64,000 nt of DNA from CAIVVT01 sp052145115 (lineage in GTDB: Bacteria; Acidobacteriota; Terriglobia; Bryobacterales; Bryobacteraceae), in assembly GCA_052145115.1 (NCBI GenBank), contig JBKQPG010000025.1, forward strand, positions 1 to 64,000, written 5' to 3'. The position numbers and the translations under genes are program-made. A model generated the notes under the pieces. The model made no database searches. It worked only from the letters and a program-made list of their open reading frames with translations, and was not told the DNA's origin. Positions 34,402-43,330 of this stretch are shown here, one piece after another (positions within the stretch are counted from its first letter, which is position 1; each line of letters begins with the position of its first letter).

Positions 34402-35223
34402 CTACTTGAGCGGGCCGACGGTGCTCGCGGGCGGAGCCGGAACAGCCACGGGCGGAGCCGGAACAGCCACGGGCGGAGTCGGAACAATCGTGGGCGGAGC
34501 CGTCCCAACCGGGGCATTGGGCTGCGAGATCGGCGCGAAGCACGGCTCGCTGCACTGAAAGTGGCGGAACCAGTCGTCGGCGCGTTTGCGATATGGAATG
34601 TCGCCCAGATCGAAGCGGCACACGCTCTCCTCGTCGCAGCGCATATTCAACTCGAGACAGATGCAGCGCTCATACTTCCCGCGAACCAGGATCTCGGCGT
34701 GGTAGGTGGCGCCCGGATGAAACTGGTCTCCGACCTCGACTGAGACCGTCGCCTTGACGGTCTCGCCCGCAGCCGCTTGCAGCGTGGAAGGCGTCACGTC
34801 CGGCGTCACGTCGATGGATTTCCCGCAGGCTTCAAACGCCTTGGGGACCAGTTGGTAGTCGACTGCGTCTTTGGAGGTGTTGCGGATTTCGATCGTCGCC
34901 TTGCGTGTCTCACCCGGGGTGGCGAGCCAGCTCAGTGTGCAGGCGCAGCGCGGCGGGCAGCAGGTTTCGGGAATATCGCAGCAGCCGTGAGCCGCCTTGG
35001 GGCCATGTTTGGCCGCGGCCGCCGGGGCCTCGTACAGATTCTGCCACTGGGGCGGAACGGCGCTCTGGTACCAGCTCGTCCAGGCCTTCAGGACGGGCGA
35101 GTAGCTGCTCAGCGCCGACTGGAGCAACTGCGAGTTCATCTGCATGTACTGCGCGATCCACTGATCCACGGCGACGCCCGACGATGTGGCCGTGGCCGTG
35201 CCCCCCGATTCTTTGCAGCCCAT
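34402..35223 (-). CDS. Phasin-like helix, cysteine cluster, Ig-like domain and Pro-rich tail
   Basis: 273 residues from ATG 35223, selected for the GAGG ribosome binding site; the upstream frame has no protein character. Residues about 15-65 are helical (VDQWIAQYMQMNSQLLQSAL; SPVLKAWTSWYQ), as in the neighbouring phasin-like protein. A dense cluster CCDIPETCCPPRCAC (six Cys in 15 residues, near residues 80-95) is unusual for a protein without a signal peptide and could bind metal. An Ig-like domain follows (GETRKATIEIRNTSKDAVDY). The C-terminal tail is Pro/Val repeats (PPVAVPA). At the DNA level the tail is a 21-bp tandem repeat. Confidence 0.7.
   Translation of the reverse strand: MGCKESGGTATATSSGVAVDQWIAQYMQMNSQLLQSALSSYSPVLKAWTSWYQSAVPPQWQNLYEAPAAAAKHGPKAAHGCCDIPETCCPPRCACTLSWLATPGETRKATIEIRNTSKDAVDYQLVPKAFEACGKSIDVTPDVTPSTLQAAAGETVKATVSVEVGDQFHPGATYHAEILVRGKYERCICLELNMRCDEESVCRFDLGDIPYRKRADDWFRHFQCSEPCFAPISQPNAPVGTAPPTIVPTPPVAVPAPPVAVPAPPASTVGPLK
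34429..34512. repeat. 21-bp tandem repeat, four units
   Basis: Four consecutive 21-bp units begin GGGCGGAG at 34429, 34450, 34471 and 34492. The first two are identical; the third and fourth have diverged. They lie inside the coding region and encode the PPVAVPA-type tail on the minus strand. Length variation between strains would be expected. Confidence 0.8.
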
Positions 35224-35255
35224 CCTTGCACCTCGCCTTTCGCGGTTCTCGTCTC

Positions 35256-36029
35256 TCAGCCCGACTTCTTCGACCCGCCCTTGACGGTTGTATAGACATC
35301 CACGGCCAGCGTCGCGTTGTACAGTTGCAGAGCCGCGCGATAGTGGCGCAGCGGTTTCAACGCCCCCGGGAGCTCGAATGTAGCCGCCGCGGTGATCTTC
35401 TGCCCCGGCCGTAGCGTGATTGCGTCGCGCGTGACCACCAGCGTCCCGGCCGCCATTCCGCCCCACCCTGCCAGCCAGGACGTGAGCAGGCTGTCCTTGT
35501 CAGGTTGCGACGCGTCGTGCAGGCCCACCAGCATCGTCGTCACCAGATCGACCGAGTCGAGCAGCGGCGCCTCGCAGCGTTCGCCCAGCGGCAGCGGCAC
35601 GTTGCCGGCATTTTCGATGACAAAGTCCCGCGGATACTTGGATTCCTTGCCCGCCAGAATGGTAATTTCGCCCGGCTCGATGCGGAAATCCACGACTTCG
35701 GTCACATGCGCGGTCGCCTGTACGGTCTGCCCGCCGATGGTCAGCGTCAGCGGGTATGAGCCGGGCGGCGTGAACGGGTCGATGGCGATTGTGCTGCGGA
35801 AACTCGTCTGCTCGCCCGGCGCCAGGCGCGCCGTCATCGGGATCTGCGTCAGCGGCAGGCGCGCCACTCCCATGAGGTTTTCCGACTGGACGCTCACGCT
35901 GCTCAACTTCACCTTCACCGAGGTCGGGTTTACCAACCGGATGGTCCCCTGAAGGCGCGACGGCGGGCCGGAGAAGATAAACGGGGCATCCTCGGCGTGC
36001 GCCAGTTGAATGCCTGACATCTCGGCCAT
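35256..36029 (-). CDS. Cytoplasmic double Ig-like protein
   Basis: 257 residues with AGGAGG before the ATG. There is no signal peptide. Residues about 15-115 form an Ig-like/CARDB-type domain (RLQGTIRLVNPTSVKVKLSS; MTARLAPGEQTSFRSTIAID; PPGSYPLTLTIGGQTVQATA). Residues about 120-250 form a second one (ESKYPRDFVIENAGNVPLPL; ITLRPGQKITAAATFELPG). Such domains are normally extracytoplasmic, so their use in an apparently cytoplasmic operon is odd. No enzymatic motif is present. It shares the operon with two helix-plus-Ig proteins and a repetitive beta protein, suggesting a multi-subunit coat or scaffold. Confidence 0.72.
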   Translation of the reverse strand: MAEMSGIQLAHAEDAPFIFSGPPSRLQGTIRLVNPTSVKVKLSSVSVQSENLMGVARLPLTQIPMTARLAPGEQTSFRSTIAIDPFTPPGSYPLTLTIGGQTVQATAHVTEVVDFRIEPGEITILAGKESKYPRDFVIENAGNVPLPLGERCEAPLLDSVDLVTTMLVGLHDASQPDKDSLLTSWLAGWGGMAAGTLVVTRDAITLRPGQKITAAATFELPGALKPLRHYRAALQLYNATLAVDVYTTVKGGSKKSG

Positions 36030-36053
36030 GGAAGCCTCCTGAGCCCGGAACCG

Positions 36054-36476
36054 CTACTTGCACTCTTCAGTTCGCCGCGGAACGTACTTTTCGTTGATGG
36101 CCTGAGTCTCCCCGCACAGCGACAGGCTCCAGATCTCTACCCCAAACAGCGAGAACGCCAACTGGTAATGCGCCGGAACGTGAACCCGCTGTTCGGGTAT
36201 CTCGGTGACGGCGACGTTCACGTTAGAGGTGATTGGCGGGATCTCCGTGATCGCGAGCGTAGTCCCCACCGACGCGTCGATGGGCGGCAGTTCCTTGACG
36301 GAGACGTTCGTATTGAACGTCACCGGCACGCACTCCGTCAGCGCTATATCAAAGCGCGGAAGTGACTTAACCTCAATGTCATCCAGCCCGGCGTCGACCT
36401 GGATGGTGGGCCCGGCCGTGCCGCCGAACTGGAACGTATAATCGCTCGGAATGCTCGGTCCGCCTCCGCCTTTCAC
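36054..36476 (-). CDS. Small beta-rich protein with internal repeats
   Basis: 140 residues from GTG 36476, preceded by GGAGG. After a Gly-rich start, the middle is a run of similar short segments: VKSLPRFDIALTE, VSVKELPPIDASV, LAITEIPPITSNV, VAVTEIPEQRVHV. Each is a beta-strand pair around a Leu/Ile-Pro turn, a pattern suited to a solenoid or stacked sheet. The C-terminus has three Cys (SLSLCGE, TECVP and EECK across the protein). No family is recognised. It is first in the four-gene minus-strand operon and faces the UbiB-like gene across 124 bp, a natural place for divergent promoters. Confidence 0.68.
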   Translation of the reverse strand: MKGGGGPSIPSDYTFQFGGTAGPTIQVDAGLDDIEVKSLPRFDIALTECVPVTFNTNVSVKELPPIDASVGTTLAITEIPPITSNVNVAVTEIPEQRVHVPAHYQLAFSLFGVEIWSLSLCGETQAINEKYVPRRTEECK

Positions 36477-36600
36477 AGGGTTCCTCCGGGAATTATATGC
36501 ACTCTTTGGTCGAGTATAAGAGCATCCTCCGAAGCTTGCAAGGAAGAAACAGCTTTTTGGTGTATGGATTCAGGGCGAATGTGCTAATATGTTCCCCTGA

Positions 36601-38277
36601 TTGATCATTCGGAGGATCACTCTGGCAGTTACTGATCGTGTGCCCGGCGCGCTAAATAGCTGGAATCTGGAGCGCTACCGGGAAATTCTGGGCGTGCTGA
36701 TTCGCTTCGGCCTCTCGGACTTTGTCGAGAACCTCGGACGGGGCCGTGTGACGCTGCCCCGGATCTCGCCGGCGGCGTTACGCGGCGCTTTGCTCGAACT
36801 GGGGCCGGCGTTCGTAAAACTGGGCCAGGTCCTGTCGACTCGTGAAGAACTTCTGCCGCCGGCGTTCCGCGAGGAGCTCGCCAAGTTGCAGGACCAGGTA
36901 CCGCACTTTCCACTGGATGTCGCGTCCGAACTGGTCGAGTCGGAGCTCGGCGCGCGGCTTGAGGAGATCTATCCGCGCTTCGACGAGGTCCCCATCGCCG
37001 GAGGCTCGATCGGTCAGGTCCACCGCGCCTCGCTGGCCGACGGGACCGAGGTCGTCGTCAAGGTCCGGCGCCCGGGCATCGAAGCGATCCTGGCGCGCGA
37101 TGCCGCGATCATCCGCCACCTGAGCGATGCCCTGGGAGGACAGCCGCAGGTGGGGGACCGGGCCGCCCGGCTGGTGAACGATTTCATCGCCGCTACGGAA
37201 TCGGAGCTGGACTACGTCCGCGAAGCCGACCAGTTGGAGCGCTTTGCGTGGCAATTCGAGCACGAGCCGGGCGTGCGGATCCCGCGCGTGGTCCGTGAGT
37301 TTTCGTCCCAGCGCATTCTCACGATGACCTACGTGCCGGGCATCAAACTCTCGCAAGCCGAGGAGCTGGGCGCCGATTTCGACCGCCCGGCGGCCGCCCG
37401 CCAGCTGGGCAGCAACGTTCTGAAGCAGGTGTTCGCCTTCGGGTATTTCCACGCCGATCCGCACCCTGCCAATGTCTTCGTGCAGCCCGACCAGTCGATC
37501 GGCTTTTACGATCTCGGCCTGATCGGCGAACTGTCGAGATCCGAACGCGAGTGCCTCGCGAGCCTGCTGCTGGCCCTGATCGAACAGGACGCCGACGCGG
37601 CCATCGACGCGCTGCTGGAACTGGCCGGCGCGGCGCACGTGGAGGATCTGCCGGAGCTGCGCAGCGACATCGCGCAGTTGATGGCGAACCACTTCCGTCG
37701 CCTGACCGCGCGCGCCCAGGTGCACCGCCTGCTGGGGGAGATCCTGCGCATCACATCGCGCCACCGTCTGACGCTGCCGCAGAGCTTCTATCTCGCTTTC
37801 AAGGCTCTGGCCCTGCTCGATACCGCCGGACGCAGGCTCGATCCGGACTTCGACCTGGCCGGCCTGGCTCTGCCGGTGCTGCGTCGCGCCAGGCCGTCGC
37901 GCCCACTGACGCGGCCCCATGCCTCCGAGGCCGTGGATATCGCCCTCGAATCGCTGGCGCAACTGCGCGGATTGCCCGCGGCGTTGATGAGCAGCTTCAG
38001 CCAGCTCAACCGTGGCCAGTTGCGGATTCAATTCGAGCATCGCGGTCTCGAGGGGCCGCTGGAGCGTTACGAGCAAGCCGGCAACCGGTTGAGCGCATCG
38101 CTGTTCGCGAGCGCGACTGCCCTGGGGTGCCTCCTCATCACTGGCCTGGCGGTGGCGGCGCACCTGGTCGGTCTCGGGCAGGCCTGCATCGCAGCCGCAG
38201 GGATCGTGGGAGTCTCGATGACCGCGCTCCTTCTTTCAATGCGGCTCGGCCGGCGTGGTGGAACGGGAAGGCGCTAA
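36601..38277 (+). CDS. UbiB/AarF (ABC1) family atypical kinase
   Basis: 558 residues if TTG 36601 is used. GGAGG (36611-36615) lies inside the frame and suits a later start, CTG 36622 or GTG 36640, so the true start is open. The family motifs are clear: PAFVKLGQVLSTREELLPP (KxGQ), SIGQVHRASLADGTEVVVKV (Gly/Ser-rich loop and catalytic Lys), GYFHADPHPANVFV (HxDxHPxN) and FYDLGLIG (the DFG equivalent). Two hydrophobic segments at the C-terminus form a membrane anchor. UbiB proteins are ATPases that help extract or distribute isoprenoid quinones and other lipids. Here it heads a plus-strand run with a DUF362-like protein, an SDR and an SRPBCC protein. Confidence 0.9.
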   Translation: MIIRRITLAVTDRVPGALNSWNLERYREILGVLIRFGLSDFVENLGRGRVTLPRISPAALRGALLELGPAFVKLGQVLSTREELLPPAFREELAKLQDQVPHFPLDVASELVESELGARLEEIYPRFDEVPIAGGSIGQVHRASLADGTEVVVKVRRPGIEAILARDAAIIRHLSDALGGQPQVGDRAARLVNDFIAATESELDYVREADQLERFAWQFEHEPGVRIPRVVREFSSQRILTMTYVPGIKLSQAEELGADFDRPAAARQLGSNVLKQVFAFGYFHADPHPANVFVQPDQSIGFYDLGLIGELSRSERECLASLLLALIEQDADAAIDALLELAGAAHVEDLPELRSDIAQLMANHFRRLTARAQVHRLLGEILRITSRHRLTLPQSFYLAFKALALLDTAGRRLDPDFDLAGLALPVLRRARPSRPLTRPHASEAVDIALESLAQLRGLPAALMSSFSQLNRGQLRIQFEHRGLEGPLERYEQAGNRLSASLFASATALGCLLITGLAVAAHLVGLGQACIAAAGIVGVSMTALLLSMRLGRRGGTGRR

Positions 38278-38282
38278 AGGTT

Positions 38283-40505
38283 ATGACGGAAGCAACCAAC
38301 GCCGGGTCTGTCGTGATCGTCTCCGACGCCGAGGACAAGCAGCGCTGCCTGATTCAGGCCGTGGAGTCGGCGGGCCTCGGCGAAGCGCTTGCGGCGCGTC
38401 TCATGGACGCCGGCGCCTCCGCCGGGGACCTCGCCATCTTCATCAAGCCGGACCTGGCCTTCTTCTTCCGGCCGGCCAGCACAATCACCGATCCTGCCCT
38501 GGTGGAAGGACTCATCGACTGGTTCCACGACGCCGGCTACACCAATGTCCGGGCCGGGACCTCCCGAGATGGCACCGAGACCTGGCTCGAGAATCGCGAT
38601 CCCCTGATACTGGCCGACCAGGCCGGCTACCGCTTCGAAACGCCCAAAGGACGCGCTTACGAAGTAGTGGATCTCAGCGACGACCTGGTGGACGGAGGGT
38701 TCGGCGAGGGCAGCGTTCTCGAAGGTTCGCAACTGGCGCGGGCCTGGGTGGAGGCGGACTTCCGAATCAGTTTCGGCAAGTGCAAATCCGACGATCAATA
38801 TGTTTATGCCGGTGCGCTCCACAACCTGCTCGCAGTGCTCCCGCTCGCCGACAAGCAACTGCACTATCAGCATCGCCTGCGCGCCGAGGACGCCGTCGGC
38901 GACCTGCTGCACGCGACGCCGCTGCACTTCTCGATCGTCGACGCCTATGTCGCCAACCAGGGCAACGCCGGTTCACGCGCCAGCAATCCGGTGTACGCTT
39001 CCACCGTCATCGCGAGCGTGAACCCGCTGCTCGCCGACTGGGCCACGGCCCTCAAAATGGGCCTGGATCCTTACGCCTCGCCCATCGTCGCCCGGGCCCT
39101 GCGCAGCCTGGGCCTGCCGGAACGGCCGCGGATCGTGGGCGATCTATCGCCTTTCCCATCGTTTCGCAACGTCGATCCGATGGTCGTCGACGCAGTGAAT
39201 CAGCGCAACGCCGCGCTCGATGTCCAGCGCGCGGCGACGGCCTGGCTGCAGACCGTGGACCGCCAGCTATTCCCGTTTAAGGATCCGCTGACGGATCGGC
39301 TGAACCAGTTGCTGGCCTTCCAGTTCGGGAGCTTGGACTCGGACCCATGGGCCTACGCCGCCTTCCTCGTGTTGAATTACTCGCTGGGCGCCGTGAACCA
39401 GACCATCGAGGCTACGCGGACAATGCTCGCCAAGGACCAGTTGCACTGGATCGAGCGTCCGCTGAATCTGCCGCTGGCGACTTACACGACCGCCGACTTT
39501 GAACAGTCCCGGAGCTACATGGAGTCGCTCGAGGAACTCGTTGTCCCGTTGCCGCCGGACACCAACGGCCTGCGCTGGCGCTACCTCGACAACTCCGTGC
39601 TGTTCGAGTGCTCCCGCAGCCTGCCGATCCCGTTCGACGATTTCGTCCAGCGGGTTGATATCGCCCGCTCGATCCGCATGATGAACGACTACATCGGCGG
39701 CGCCTGCGTACCGGTCCTGCGGGATGAAGCCGGGCGCATCACGCATCAGGCCGAACGCAACCTGTATCTCCCTCAGCCCAACTATATTGCGTTCACTGGC
39801 GGTCAGCCGATCGACGTCTCCAAGCTGGAGTTCATTACCTACTCCGAGAACGAGCACAAGATCTTCTGGCGCACCATCCTCAGCGAAAACAACACCGGCA
39901 AATTCGACGACGGAACCGTTGCTTTCACACGCGCCGGCGACGGGACGCTCATCACCTTTGTCGCCCGCCAGGAGTTCATCCTGCCGCCCTTCTGGCAAAT
40001 GCTGAAGCTCGACTTGCAGCCGATTCTCAAGGACTCCCTTGTGACCGACGCGTACCGCAACTTCTTCACGCGCACCATCGCCAACTTCGAGGCCGGATTC
40101 GAGGGGCGGCCCTATCGCGTCGGACGCGCATGGCCCGACGCGGCCGGCGACGCGCCCGCTCCGGCGCTGCCGTCCGAACGCCTCGGCGAGAAGATGCAGC
40201 GGCTCGCCGGCAGCGCGCGCGAGGCCATCGACCGCGTGACCAACCGCCTCTCATTCAAGACCGAGCGGCCCGCGCCCGCCTACGTGGACGAACAGGGGTT
40301 CTCCCATTTCGAACCGCCCCAGGCGAGCGGCGCCGGGGCGCGGGAATCGAAACTGCCAGGCAGCATGGCGAGTCTGCAAAGTCTCGGCTCCACGGCCGCC
40401 ACCTTTATGAAAGACCTGTTCGAGGCGGTCGGCCGCGACTTGGCGGAAGGGCGCGAAAAGAGCTCGGAGGAGCGGTCGGATGCGGGCACTGGTCACGGGC
40501 GCTAG
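38283..40505 (+). CDS. DUF362-like domain fused to SRPBCC-like lipid-binding region
   Basis: 740 residues from ATG 38283, 5 nt after the UbiB-like gene. Residues about 45-300 follow DUF362: AIFIKPDLAFFFRPASTITD, then ALVEGLIDWFHDAGYTNVRAG and WVEADFRISFGKCK. No Cys-rich ferredoxin motif follows, unlike many DUF362 proteins. Residues about 410-610 look like a START/SRPBCC beta-barrel (LLFECSRSLPIPFDDFVQRV in pattern; KIFWRTILSENNTGKFDDG). The C-terminus is variable and charged. The next gene starts inside its last 26 bp. A redox or ligand-handling step on a hydrophobic substrate is inferred from context. Confidence 0.72.
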   Translation: MTEATNAGSVVIVSDAEDKQRCLIQAVESAGLGEALAARLMDAGASAGDLAIFIKPDLAFFFRPASTITDPALVEGLIDWFHDAGYTNVRAGTSRDGTETWLENRDPLILADQAGYRFETPKGRAYEVVDLSDDLVDGGFGEGSVLEGSQLARAWVEADFRISFGKCKSDDQYVYAGALHNLLAVLPLADKQLHYQHRLRAEDAVGDLLHATPLHFSIVDAYVANQGNAGSRASNPVYASTVIASVNPLLADWATALKMGLDPYASPIVARALRSLGLPERPRIVGDLSPFPSFRNVDPMVVDAVNQRNAALDVQRAATAWLQTVDRQLFPFKDPLTDRLNQLLAFQFGSLDSDPWAYAAFLVLNYSLGAVNQTIEATRTMLAKDQLHWIERPLNLPLATYTTADFEQSRSYMESLEELVVPLPPDTNGLRWRYLDNSVLFECSRSLPIPFDDFVQRVDIARSIRMMNDYIGGACVPVLRDEAGRITHQAERNLYLPQPNYIAFTGGQPIDVSKLEFITYSENEHKIFWRTILSENNTGKFDDGTVAFTRAGDGTLITFVARQEFILPPFWQMLKLDLQPILKDSLVTDAYRNFFTRTIANFEAGFEGRPYRVGRAWPDAAGDAPAPALPSERLGEKMQRLAGSAREAIDRVTNRLSFKTERPAPAYVDEQGFSHFEPPQASGAGARESKLPGSMASLQSLGSTAATFMKDLFEAVGRDLAEGREKSSEERSDAGTGHGR

Positions 40506-41559
40506 CGGCCTGATCGGCGCAAATCTGTGTCGCGCCCTGCTGCGGCGCGGAGCCGCGGTGCGCGCGCTGGTGCGGCGCACCAGCGACCTTGGCGCGATTC
40601 GGGATCTGCCGCTGGAGCTTGTTCATGGGGACGTGCTCGAGCCGGAAACGCTGCTATCCGCCTCGGCCGGATGCGATGTTGTTTTTCATGCCGCTTCGGT
40701 CTTTTCCTACTGGGAAAAGACCGAAGCCGAACTCGAGAAAGTCGCCGTCGACGGCGTTGCCAACATGCTCGTCGCCGCCCGGGCGGCGGGTGTAGGGCGA
40801 TTCGTGCTGACCTCGTCGTCGATCACCTGCGGATCGTCCGGGCAGGCCCTGGTCCGGTCGGAGAAGGACTCGCTCCCGGAGGCCGAGCATTGCCCGCCTT
40901 ACTTCCACAGCAAGCTGCATCAGGAACAGGTCGCGCTGCGGCGCGCCGAAGAGCTCGACGTTGATCTGGTCGTCGTCAACCCGTGCATCACCGTCGGGGC
41001 CTACGACACGCGCCTCAGTCCCAGCAATGCGATCGTCGTCGCCTACCTGAGTGACCCGTTTCGGACCACCTTCGCGGGCGGCTGCAATATCGTCTCGGCA
41101 CGCGACGTCGCCGAGGGGCACGTCCTGGCCGCCGAGCGGGGCGTGCGCGGCCGACGCTACCTGCTGGGTTCGGAGAATCTCGAATGGTCCCTGATCCATC
41201 GCATAGTCGCCGAGTTGTGCGGCGTCGCCCCGCCGCGAATCTACGCCAATCACACCAGCGGCTATCTGGCCGCGTCGCTGCATGAACTGTGGGCCAGTTG
41301 GACCGGGACCCGGCCTTTGACCACGCGCGCGCAGGCCAAGATGATCGGCCGCTTCTTTTGGTACACACACGCCCTGGCCGCCGCCGATCTGGGCTACGCG
41401 CCCCAGCCGGCGCGCCAGGCGCTCGCCGAGGCCGTCGCATACCTCGTCCGCAGTCCGCATGTCTCCGTGGAGCTGCGACGCACACTGGCGCTCGGCAAGG
41501 AAGTTTACGACGCGCAGATCCGGCTCAACCGCGAAGCGGGCCCGGCGGCAGCGCGATGA
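40480..41559 (+). CDS. Extended SDR NAD(P)-dependent epimerase/reductase
   Basis: 359 residues, starting 26 bp before the end of the preceding gene with GGAGGAG upstream. The glycine motif MRALVTGASGLIGANLCRAL is the nucleotide-binding site; DVVFHAASVFSYW follows. VLTSSSITCGSSG contains the catalytic Ser region, and PYFHSKLHQEQ gives the YxxxK pair. This is the dihydroflavonol-4-reductase/3-beta-hydroxysteroid dehydrogenase-like branch of extended SDRs. It likely oxidises or reduces a ring or polyketide/isoprenoid alcohol. Its neighbours, a UbiB-like kinase and SRPBCC proteins, agree with a hydrophobic substrate. The stop overlaps the next start (ATGA). Confidence 0.88.
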   Translation: MRALVTGASGLIGANLCRALLRRGAAVRALVRRTSDLGAIRDLPLELVHGDVLEPETLLSASAGCDVVFHAASVFSYWEKTEAELEKVAVDGVANMLVAARAAGVGRFVLTSSSITCGSSGQALVRSEKDSLPEAEHCPPYFHSKLHQEQVALRRAEELDVDLVVVNPCITVGAYDTRLSPSNAIVVAYLSDPFRTTFAGGCNIVSARDVAEGHVLAAERGVRGRRYLLGSENLEWSLIHRIVAELCGVAPPRIYANHTSGYLAASLHELWASWTGTRPLTTRAQAKMIGRFFWYTHALAAADLGYAPQPARQALAEAVAYLVRSPHVSVELRRTLALGKEVYDAQIRLNREAGPAAAR

Positions 41560-42125
41560 AGCCGTTCCAGACGGTCGAACTCGTCAGGTGCCCCCCCGAT
41601 GCGATGTGGCGCGCCATTCGCGACCGCCTCGATGAGCTCGTCCCCCACCTCGACGATATCCGCGGCGTTACGGTGGAACATCGCGAGGAGAGCCCTGACG
41701 GCGTCGTGAAGCTGGTGAATGTATGGCGCGCCAAGGCCAATATCCCGGCCGTACTCGAGGCCGTCATCAAGCCCGACTACCTGGCCTGGACCGATCGGGC
41801 GAGCTGGTACGAGGCGCGGCGCGAATGCACCTGGCAGATCGAGCTGCACTTCGACCGCCAGCGGACGCGCTGTCACGGCTCCACGCGCTTCGAGCCGGCC
41901 CTCGGGGGCAAGGGTTCGCGCGTGACGTTTACGGGCGAGTTCTCGATGAATGCGCAAGGCATGCGCGGCGTGCCCGCGTTGCTGGAATCCTCCATCGCGA
42001 GCGCCGTCGAGGCCTTCGTAACCTCGCTTATCCCGCGCAACTTTCGCAAGCTCGTCCACGCCGCGGCGGGCGTCGCGGGTGGCGCCGGTCACGCGGCCCG
42101 CTCGGCCGCCGGACTCAGCAGATAG
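41556..42125 (+). CDS. SRPBCC (START-like) family protein
   Basis: 189 residues. The ATG at 41556 overlaps the SDR stop as ATGA. The strand-helix pattern fits the SRPBCC fold: FQTVELVRCPPDAMWRAIRD, then ECTWQIELHFDRQRTRCHGS, GSRVTFTGEFSMN, and a long C-terminal helix (ASAVEAFVTSLIPRNFRKLV). The fold forms a deep pocket for lipids, polyketides or hydrophobic hormones. It is the last gene of the plus-strand run and its 3' end overlaps the convergent propeller-like gene by 37 bp. Its ligand is unknown. Confidence 0.78.
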   Translation: MKPFQTVELVRCPPDAMWRAIRDRLDELVPHLDDIRGVTVEHREESPDGVVKLVNVWRAKANIPAVLEAVIKPDYLAWTDRASWYEARRECTWQIELHFDRQRTRCHGSTRFEPALGGKGSRVTFTGEFSMNAQGMRGVPALLESSIASAVEAFVTSLIPRNFRKLVHAAAGVAGGAGHAARSAAGLSR

Positions 42126-43330
42126 CTGTGATGGAAACCCAGCCGCGGATCCTCGATCGCTGCCAGCGACGGCATGAATTCGTGCAGGTCGGGCATCTTC
42201 ACTCGTAGCCGCACCGTGGCCGCCGGGTAATCGTACACCGTGATGTGGTTCATCCCTCGATTCGCGGTGAACAACAGCGTCTGGTCGCGCGACAACTGGC
42301 AGGCGTAGATCGAATCCATGAAGACGAACCGGCTCACCCGCAACGCCCCCATGATGTGCCGCGAGCTGGTGAAGAAACCGCCTCGCGCCAGCACGTCGTA
42401 TACCTGCGTGCCGATCTGGCGCGGATGCCGCAGTTGCGTCAACAGGTCCGGCCGCTCGTCGATCACACGGAACTTCGAGAACGACTCGAGATCGATGCAG
42501 ATGACCGTCTGGCTGCCGCCGTTGCAGAAGATCAGCTCCGTGTCGGAAATGGTCACGTCGGAGTTGATGTGCGCCGGCGTCTCGCGCGAAGTCGACCAGT
42601 GGCGCACGATGCGCTTTTCCACCGGGTCGATCTCGTACGCGTATTCCTTCAGGAATGCCATCGCCCACTCGTGGTAGTCCACATAGTCCTGCGGCAGCAC
42701 GCGGAACGAGATGGCGTAGAACAATTCCTGCTTTGGATGCGCCACGACGTGCCAGCACGTCGTCGGCATCTCGATGCGCGACACTTCCCCGCTCTGCAGG
42801 TCCAGAATCCCGATTTCGCGCGCTTCCCCAGCTTCGCGATAACGCGGGTTGTCCATCGAGCCGTAGGCCACATAGCGGCCCGAGGCGCTGCGCTTCATCC
42901 CATGCGGCAGCTTGACCTGGTGCGGCATGAGGCGCTCGCCCTTCGAGAGATCCCTCACCGAGAACCGATAGAAGTAGTCGCCGACCGGCGTGAGCACCTC
43001 TTCATTGCCCATCCACACCAGATGCGTGCTGCCGCGAATGGTGGTGTCGTTGGCCTCGAAGCGCAGCGTCGAGATGCGGTCCGTCTCTTCGATACTGGCG
43101 GCGTCGTAGAACAGCAGGTGCTGTCCGGCGTTGCCCAGGTACCCGCGGCTCCCATCCGGGCTCACCGTGCAGGCGTGGCCGGCCGCGGCGCCATCGTAGT
43201 ACTTCACTTTGTAGGCATACGAATTGTCGGCCGGGTTGAACATGAACTTGCACACGCCGGCCATCCCTTCCAGGCCATTGATCCCATTCCCGTCGAGCGC
43301 GATGTGGTACGAGTACGGATACAGCTTCAT
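42089..43330 (-). CDS. Cytoplasmic beta-propeller-like protein of unknown function
   Basis: 413 residues, ATG at 43330 overlapping the preceding 79-aa gene by four bases (ATGA). No signal peptide. The sequence shows repeated four-strand blades (AYKVKYYDGAAAGHACTVS; HGMKRSASGRYVAYGSMDNP; EIGILDLQSGEVSRIEMPTT; HINSDVTISDTELIFCNGGS; DQTLLFTANRGMNHITVYDY), a WD/YVTN-like propeller pattern. Histidines at CWHVVAHPKQ and HINSD could bind a ligand. Its convergent neighbour overlaps by 37 bp, so the two runs are tightly interlocked. No catalytic motif is recognised. Confidence 0.7.
   Translation of the reverse strand: MKLYPYSYHIALDGNGINGLEGMAGVCKFMFNPADNSYAYKVKYYDGAAAGHACTVSPDGSRGYLGNAGQHLLFYDAASIEETDRISTLRFEANDTTIRGSTHLVWMGNEEVLTPVGDYFYRFSVRDLSKGERLMPHQVKLPHGMKRSASGRYVAYGSMDNPRYREAGEAREIGILDLQSGEVSRIEMPTTCWHVVAHPKQELFYAISFRVLPQDYVDYHEWAMAFLKEYAYEIDPVEKRIVRHWSTSRETPAHINSDVTISDTELIFCNGGSQTVICIDLESFSKFRVIDERPDLLTQLRHPRQIGTQVYDVLARGGFFTSSRHIMGALRVSRFVFMDSIYACQLSRDQTLLFTANRGMNHITVYDYPAATVRLRVKMPDLHEFMPSLAAIEDPRLGFHHSYLLSPAAERAA

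Noticed and set aside
37551..38282. Upstream extension of the DUF362-like gene frame
   Set aside because: The extension lies within the UbiB-like gene and is Arg/Ala/Pro-rich; ATG 38283 directly after the stop is the credible start.
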